Shown in pieces: positions 7,703-11,299 of a stretch of DNA of 11,299 bases. The notes beneath the pieces are model-generated. The model made no database searches. It was given only the letters and a program-made list of their open reading frames with translations, and was not told the origin of the DNA. The stretch is from NCBI GenBank assembly GCA_030592825.1, contig JAUVIG010000087.1, positions 1-11,299 on the forward strand. Reading direction: 5' to 3'. The stretch's first letter is position 1. Every line of letters starts with the position of its first letter. Made by a program: the position numbers and the translations under genes. Origin of the DNA: Chlorobiota bacterium (GTDB lineage Bacteria; Bacteroidota; Bacteroidia; Bacteroidales; JAADGE01).

Positions 7703-7734
7703 AAAAACTCCCGTTAATTTTAACGGGAGTTTTT
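7703..7734. terminator. Bidirectional Rho-independent terminator between the protease and the Rrf2 gene
   Basis: ACTCCCGTTAA (7707-7717) pairs perfectly with TTAACGGGAGT (7720-7730), and the A-run before (7703-7706) and T-run after (7731-7734) extend the stem. It has a U-tail on both strands, so it can end both the protease transcript from the left and the Rrf2 transcript from the right. It is the most GC-rich stem in the neighbourhood. Confidence 0.93.
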
Positions 7735-7750
7735 AAAATGATCTTATTGA

Positions 7751-8137
7751 TTATAAATAATCCGAAACAAATTGTTTTCCCATAAATTCAATAAAATCTT
7801 GTGTCATCTTCTGTGTAATGTTACCTAATAATTTTTTTTCAAAAGAACCTTCAGGCCATTCTTCAATTATTATTCTTCCTTCAATGGCTTGATATAGATC
7901 TAAAAAAGAAATTTTTTCCGGTTTCTGTACTAAAACAAAACCTCCGGTTGGTCCTCTCATAGATTTAATATATCCTTCTTTTGAAAGTCTTTGCATCACT
8001 TTTGCTACATGATGACGTGATCCTTGAATTTTTTCAGCTATCTTTGTTACATTTAAGAATTTATCTGATTTTGCAATCAAAACTGTTCCGTGCAATGCAA
8101 TAGATGCTGCTTCTGAAAATCTTACTACTGAACTCAT
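7751..8137 (-). CDS. Rrf2-family transcriptional regulator lacking the cysteine cluster (paralogue of the neighbouring gene)
   Basis: This 128-residue protein is a winged helix-turn-helix regulator of the Rrf2 family (IscR, NsrR, RsrR, CymR relatives). The DNA-reading helices lie at about 28-52 (NVTKIAEKIQGSRHHVAKVMQRL), and the wing is RGPTGGFVL at 61-69. Its first 93 residues match the next gene upstream at 81 positions. In the region that normally holds the Fe-S ligands the match breaks down: C94 of the neighbour is W94 here, the second cysteine falls in a five-residue deletion, and the third is K101. The protein has no cysteine at all, so it cannot bind a cysteine-ligated Fe-S cluster. 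It may be a constitutive apo-type regulator, a heterodimer partner or competitor of its paralogue, or may sense something else. The frame is intact and the C-terminus (GKQFVSDYL) is preserved, so it is probably still functional. Confidence 0.92.
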   Translation of the reverse strand: MSSVVRFSEAASIALHGTVLIAKSDKFLNVTKIAEKIQGSRHHVAKVMQRLSKEGYIKSMRGPTGGFVLVQKPEKISFLDLYQAIEGRIIIEEWPEGSFEKKLLGNITQKMTQDFIEFMGKQFVSDYL

Positions 8138-8257
8138 AATTTTTAATTTTAAGATTTATTAATATAATATAATTGATTCTACTGTTTTTTTAAGTGCTAA
8201 AATGATATAATGCTATAATGATTGAATCTTTAAAATGATTTCTACCTGTTTTATTAA
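8138..8257. other. Spacer between the two Rrf2 paralogues
   Basis: About 120 bp, AT-rich, with no terminator-like GC stem, so read-through from the upstream copy is possible. The bases just before both start codons are alike (AAATCTT, then an A/T stretch, then AAATT or AAAATT before the ATG), which suggests the duplication included part of the 5' region. No copy of the 17-bp dyad found upstream of the other paralogue is present here. Confidence 0.45.
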
Positions 8258-8659
8258 TTACATATAATCCGAAACAAATTGTTTTCCCAAATAATCAATA
8301 AAATCTTGTGTTATTTCAGGTACAAAAGTGCTTAACAGGCATTTTTCAAAAATACATGTTTCTTTTTTGTCAAAAGGACATTCTTTAATTATTATTTTTC
8401 CTTCGATGGCTTGATAAAGATCCAAAAATGAAATTTCTTCAGGTTTCTTTGCTAATACAAAACCTCCGGTAGGTCCCCTCATTGATTTTATATACCCGTC
8501 TTTTGAAAGTCTTTGCATCACCTTTGCCACATGATGGCGTGATCCGCCGATTTCTTCAGCTATCTTTGTTACATTCATGAACTTATCTGATTTTGCAATC
8601 AAAACTGTTCCGCGTAATGAAATAGATGCTGCTTCTGAAAATCTTACTACTGAACCCAT
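8258..8659 (-). CDS. Rrf2-family transcriptional regulator with three-cysteine cluster region
   Basis: This 133-residue protein carries the Rrf2 winged helix-turn-helix (about 28-52, wing RGPTGGFVL at 61-69) followed by a dimerisation helix. C94, C102 and C107 (spacing C-x7-C-x4-C) sit where IscR and related proteins hold Fe-S ligands (C92, C98, C104 in E. coli IscR). The wider first gap means the cluster type cannot be named, and NO, iron, redox or sulfur sensing are all open. No isc, suf, nitrosative-stress or cysteine genes are near, so context does not decide. It is transcribed away from the M49-like lipoprotein gene and toward its cysteine-less paralogue, with which it may form one transcription unit. 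The dyad in the upstream spacer is a candidate operator for autoregulation. Confidence 0.94.
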   Translation of the reverse strand: MGSVVRFSEAASISLRGTVLIAKSDKFMNVTKIAEEIGGSRHHVAKVMQRLSKDGYIKSMRGPTGGFVLAKKPEEISFLDLYQAIEGKIIIKECPFDKKETCIFEKCLLSTFVPEITQDFIDYLGKQFVSDYM

Positions 8660-8902
8660 AATTTTTTATTATTTAAAGATTTAATTTTAATTTTACTGCA
8701 ATAATAAATAAAAATATGTATATTTATTAATATTATACTTTATAAAAGTATGAAAAAAATGTAAAAATAAAAAATATATAAGTAATTAATTTAACATATA
8801 CGTAAAATACCGAAAAAAGGTTTCATTTTATAAGATAAAAAAAAATGTTGTAAAACATATTAATAAATTTATTATTCTAATTACTAATTAAAATCATTAA
8901 TA
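8660..8902. promoter_or_regulatory. Divergent promoter region between the Rrf2 gene and the M49-like lipoprotein gene
   Basis: These 243 bp, about nine-tenths A/T, must hold both promoters. Besides the 17-bp dyad listed on its own, there is a short inverted repeat ATGTT-GTAA-AACAT at 8845-8858, 45-58 bp before the lipoprotein start, and a bulged stem around TAAAATACC (8803-8811) and GGTTTCATTTTA (8819-8830). I see no convincing match to the Bacteroidota promoter consensus and no coding frame. Confidence 0.5.
8735..8751. promoter_or_regulatory. Candidate Rrf2 operator: 17-bp dyad
   Basis: ATACTTT and AAAGTAT are perfect inverted arms around a 3-bp centre (ATACTTTATAAAAGTAT). It lies 76-92 bp upstream of the Rrf2 start and about 150 bp upstream of the lipoprotein start. 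Size and symmetry suit a dimeric winged-helix regulator. That it is bound by the adjacent Rrf2 proteins is inference; AT-rich DNA makes chance dyads common. Confidence 0.4.
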
Positions 8903-10570
8903 ATGAAAAACAAAATCAGTATTTTTTCAATTCTCTTTGTATTATTTTTTGTATTTGTTTCATGCAACAATGAAGGTTCTGATACGAATAATGATACTGA
9001 ATTAAACCGGGAAAATGTTATGAAACAAAAAGCCGAGCAATTTATATCTTTTAAGTTAACGGCAGACATTAGTCATTTGACTGATAATCAGAAAAAAATG
9101 TTGCCTCTTTTTTTTGAAGCAGCCAAAATTATGGATGAACTGTTTTGGATGGAAGCATACGGTAATAAAGATGAACTTTTTAAAGATGTTGAAGATGAAT
9201 ATCTGAAAAGATTCATTGAAATAAATTACGGGCCTTGGGAAAGATTAAACGGAAATATACCTTTTATCGAAGGAGCAGGAGAGAAACCTGCAGGTGCAAA
9301 CTTTTATCCTGCCGATATGACAAAAGAAGAGTTTGAGGCATTGGAAGATGAAAACAAAACTTCATTATATACAATGATTAAAAGAGATGATGAAGGTAAA
9401 TTAAGTGTTGTATGGTATCATGAAGTTTTTAAGGAAAGAACCGAGAAAGTTGCCGAATTATTAAAACAAGCAGCAGAATTAGCTGAAGATGAAGGCTTTA
9501 AAAAATATCTAAATTTAAGAGCCGAGGATCTTCTTAAAGATGATTTTTTGGCAAGTGATATGGCATGGATGGATATGAAAAATAACGACATTGATTTTGT
9601 TGTCGGTCCCATTGAGAATTATGAGGATGGCTTATTCGGATATAAAGCAGCTCATGAAGCATTTATTTTAATTAAAGATAAAGAATGGAGCAAGAAGTTG
9701 GAAAAATATGTTGCTGTGTTAGCCGATTTACAAAAAGCTATACCGGTTTCAGATGAATATAAAAAGGAAGTTCCCGGAAGCGATTCTGATCTTGGTGCAT
9801 ATGATGTTGTATTTTATGCAGGTGATTGCAATGCCGGCAGTAAAACAATTGCTATTAATTTACCTAATGATAAAAGAGTTCATTTAGAAAAGGGCAGCAG
9901 AAAATTGCAATTAAAGAATGCCATGAAAGCAAAATTTGATAAGATACTTGTGCCTATCAGTAATCTGTTAATTGCAGAAGACCAAAGAAAAAATATAACA
10001 TTTGATGCTTTTTTTGAGAATACGATGTTCCATGAAACAGCACACGGTATGGGAATAAAATATCTGATCAATAATCCCGAAACAGAAGTAAGTGCAGCTT
10101 TAAAAGAGTTTTCAACAACAATTGAAGAAAGCAAAGCTGATATATTGGGATTATTTTTGGTAACTAAATTATACGAAATGGGTGAATTCCCCGAAAAAGA
10201 TCTTATGGACAATTATGTAACATTTATGACAAGTATTTTCAGATCAGTAAGATTTGGAATTTCCAGCTCGCACGGTAAAGCAAATATGTTGCGTTTCTAT
10301 TATTTTCAGGATAAAGGTGCTTTTTCAAGAGATGCAGAAACAGGAACTTACAGCGTTAATTTTGAGAAAATGAAAGAGGCAATGAACTCCTTAACTGAAA
10401 AGATTTTAGTAATTCAAGGAGACGGTAATTATGATGAAGCAAAAAAATGGGTAGAGGAAAAAGGAAAGATAGGTGATGATCTGCAAAAAGACCTTGACAG
10501 AGTTAACGATGCAGGAATTCCTGTAGATATTGTTTTTGAGCAAGGACTTGAACAATTGGGGATAAAATAA
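8903..10570 (+). CDS. M49-like (dipeptidyl peptidase III family) zinc metallopeptidase, predicted lipoprotein
   Basis: This 555-residue protein begins with a lipoprotein signal: a hydrophobic segment (residues 5-19) and the lipobox VFVSC, giving acylated C21, so it is anchored to a membrane facing the periplasm or outside. The zinc site is H377-E378-T-A-H381 in FHETAHGMG, with the second motif E408-E409-S-K-A-D413 (TTIEESKADILG) about 30 residues later. This pair, HExxH plus EExxAD, fits the M49 family, whose usual motifs are HExxGH and EECRAE; H377, H381 and E409 would bind zinc and E378 would be the catalytic base. The pentapeptide in place of the hexapeptide is a minority form, known in some bacterial members such as that of Caldithrix. 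FYPADMTKEEFEAL (134-147) recalls related Bacteroidota proteins often labelled Zn-dependent hydrolase. Expected activity is release of dipeptides or processing of small peptides. It is a single-gene unit, divergent from the Rrf2 gene. Confidence 0.88.
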   Translation: MKNKISIFSILFVLFFVFVSCNNEGSDTNNDTELNRENVMKQKAEQFISFKLTADISHLTDNQKKMLPLFFEAAKIMDELFWMEAYGNKDELFKDVEDEYLKRFIEINYGPWERLNGNIPFIEGAGEKPAGANFYPADMTKEEFEALEDENKTSLYTMIKRDDEGKLSVVWYHEVFKERTEKVAELLKQAAELAEDEGFKKYLNLRAEDLLKDDFLASDMAWMDMKNNDIDFVVGPIENYEDGLFGYKAAHEAFILIKDKEWSKKLEKYVAVLADLQKAIPVSDEYKKEVPGSDSDLGAYDVVFYAGDCNAGSKTIAINLPNDKRVHLEKGSRKLQLKNAMKAKFDKILVPISNLLIAEDQRKNITFDAFFENTMFHETAHGMGIKYLINNPETEVSAALKEFSTTIEESKADILGLFLVTKLYEMGEFPEKDLMDNYVTFMTSIFRSVRFGISSSHGKANMLRFYYFQDKGAFSRDAETGTYSVNFEKMKEAMNSLTEKILVIQGDGNYDEAKKWVEEKGKIGDDLQKDLDRVNDAGIPVDIVFEQGLEQLGIK

Positions 10571-10792
10571 ATACAATTAACGTCAAACATAATTGCGGTT
10601 ATTGCATAAAATAGTATCGTAGTTGAAAAAAAACAGTTGCAAGTTACGGGTTACGAGTTTTTTTGCACGAATAAATTTTACATGCATTTGCAACTCGCAA
10701 CTCGCAACAAAAAACTCAATTTTATGAACAAATTTACATCAAAAGAACTCGGTTTTTTAGCGCAAATAAATATGACGTTTATTATTTAATTT
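10565..10792. repeat. Nested inverted-repeat region with degenerate GTTGCGAGTT units
   Basis: The outer arms are imperfect: AACGTCA at 10579-10585 pairs with TGACGTT at 10773-10779, and GCG at 10595-10597 with CGC at 10761-10763, on the same centre (sum 21358), with partial matches between and outside them. Inside, GTTGCAAGTTACGGGTTAC (10636-10654) is the inverted counterpart of GCAACTCGCAACTCGCAAC (10690-10708) at 15 of 19 positions, and all four differences are A/G transitions. GAGTTTTTT (10655-10663) can also pair with AAAAAACTC (10709-10717). The units resemble the degenerate GAGTTACGAGTTGCG-type intergenic repeats I recall from many Bacteroidota genomes. The left edge includes the lipoprotein stop codon. 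It may act as a 3'-end structure, as no simple terminator is visible here. A 21-codon ATG frame at 10724-10789 is probably chance. Confidence 0.6.
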
Positions 10793-10843
10793 AATTTTTA
10801 TTTTAACATCTTATTTTATAAAACAGTCTATAAATTTACCAAA

Positions 10844-11299
10844 ATGAAAAAAACAACTTTTATTATCTTGTTAATTACTATGTTATCATTAACCGTTTTT
10901 TCACAAAAAGATGTAAACGGTGTTGTTATTGCAGATACTTCAAATTTTAAACTGATAAAAGTATGGGGAACTCATTACGAAAGAGGATATGCCGTTGGTT
11001 ATTTGGATGGTGACAGAATGCTTAATTTATACAATAATTATATTGTACCTAATCTAAGTCAAGCAGGTATTGATACTTTGAAAAAATATATTGAAGAAGA
11101 AAAGCATTTTGTAATAGCTCAAAAATATCATGACGAAGCTCAAGGAATGGTTGACGGAATTAATGATGCAGGTTTCGGAACAAAAGATTTTAATTATTTA
11201 GATGTTTTGGCGGCAAATACTTTTTTTGATTTTAAAGGATTCTCCGGTAAACAAAAAAACGATATTGATTTTGGTTGTTCATCTTTAATGAGTTGGGGT
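10844..11299 (+). CDS. Secreted C45-type Ntn-hydrolase (acyltransferase/amidase-like), 3' end outside the window
   Basis: The frame opens at ATG 10844 after an A-rich leader and continues past the right edge, so only 152 residues are seen. Residues 1-20 form a signal peptide (MKKTTF, a hydrophobic core, then TVFSQ with likely cleavage before Q21). WGTHYERGYAVGYLDGDRM (41-59) is the N-terminal pattern of peptidase family C45 and related phospholipase-B-like or acyl-CoA:6-aminopenicillanate acyltransferase-like proteins. FGCSSLMSWG at the very end carries C145 after a glycine, the expected self-cleavage point that exposes the cysteine nucleophile of this Ntn-hydrolase family. Catalysis would be amide or acyl-ester cleavage in the periplasm or outside; the substrate cannot be told. 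The rest of the active site lies beyond the window. The inverted-repeat region separates it from the M49-like gene, so operon linkage is doubtful. Confidence 0.82.
   Translation, partial: MKKTTFIILLITMLSLTVFSQKDVNGVVIADTSNFKLIKVWGTHYERGYAVGYLDGDRMLNLYNNYIVPNLSQAGIDTLKKYIEEEKHFVIAQKYHDEAQGMVDGINDAGFGTKDFNYLDVLAANTFFDFKGFSGKQKNDIDFGCSSLMSWG

Noticed and set aside
7660..8260. CRISPR-like or tandem repeat signal from the repeated sequence at 7751-8137 and 8258-8659
   Set aside because: The similarity is the coding duplication of the Rrf2 genes; there are no spaced direct repeats.
9418..10212. Minus-strand frames of 64 and 110 codons within the M49-like gene
   Set aside because: Ser/Phe/Ile-rich shadows of a charged protein, with no motif or leader.
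10724..10789. A 21-codon ATG frame in the repeat region before the C45-type gene
   Set aside because: It is very short, overlaps the inverted-repeat arm, and has no supporting feature.

Overview
The window looks like chromosomal DNA from a low-GC member of the Bacteroidota, probably an uncultured Bacteroidia-type organism. The grounds are the strongly AT-rich base composition, A/T-rich leaders without clear Shine-Dalgarno sites, many short-lived signal-peptide or lipoprotein starts, a large Prc-type C-terminal processing protease, and an M49-like peptidase lipoprotein. This assignment is inference from composition and gene content; there is no rRNA or other marker to settle it.

Layout, left to right. 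A secreted von Willebrand factor A (vWA) protein reads leftward off the window edge (1-995, minus). After a 492-bp divergent spacer comes a two-gene unit on the plus strand: a beta-class carbonic anhydrase (1488-2159) overlapping by 8 bp a secreted serine beta-lactamase-like hydrolase (2152-3699). A 160-bp imperfect inverted repeat (3700-3859) and a terminator hairpin follow. On the minus strand lies fmt, methionyl-tRNA formyltransferase (3896-4876), and directly upstream of it the remnant of a uracil/hypoxanthine-DNA glycosylase (4889-5179) with an in-frame amber stop and a missing C-terminal half. Facing the other way is a 79-codon small-protein frame whose expected ATG is ATA (5300-5539), then a Prc/CtpA-type S41 protease (5567-7660) ending in a bidirectional terminator.

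The right half begins with two tandem Rrf2-family regulators on the minus strand. The right copy (8258-8659) has the three-cysteine cluster region; the left copy (7751-8137) is nearly identical in the DNA-binding half but has lost all three cysteines. A 243-bp divergent spacer with a 17-bp dyad separates them from an M49-like (dipeptidyl peptidase III family) zinc lipoprotein (8903-10570). A 220-bp region of nested inverted repeats with degenerate GTTGCGAGTT-type units follows, then the first 152 codons of a secreted C45-type Ntn-hydrolase (10844 to the window edge).

Most of the window is ordinary housekeeping and cell-envelope content. The parts worth a second look are the Rrf2 pair with one cysteine-less copy, the cluster of two decayed genes between fmt and the protease, the two intergenic inverted-repeat elements, and the pentapeptide zinc motif of the M49-like protein. 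I do not see a convincing new defence, mobile or biosynthetic system here.
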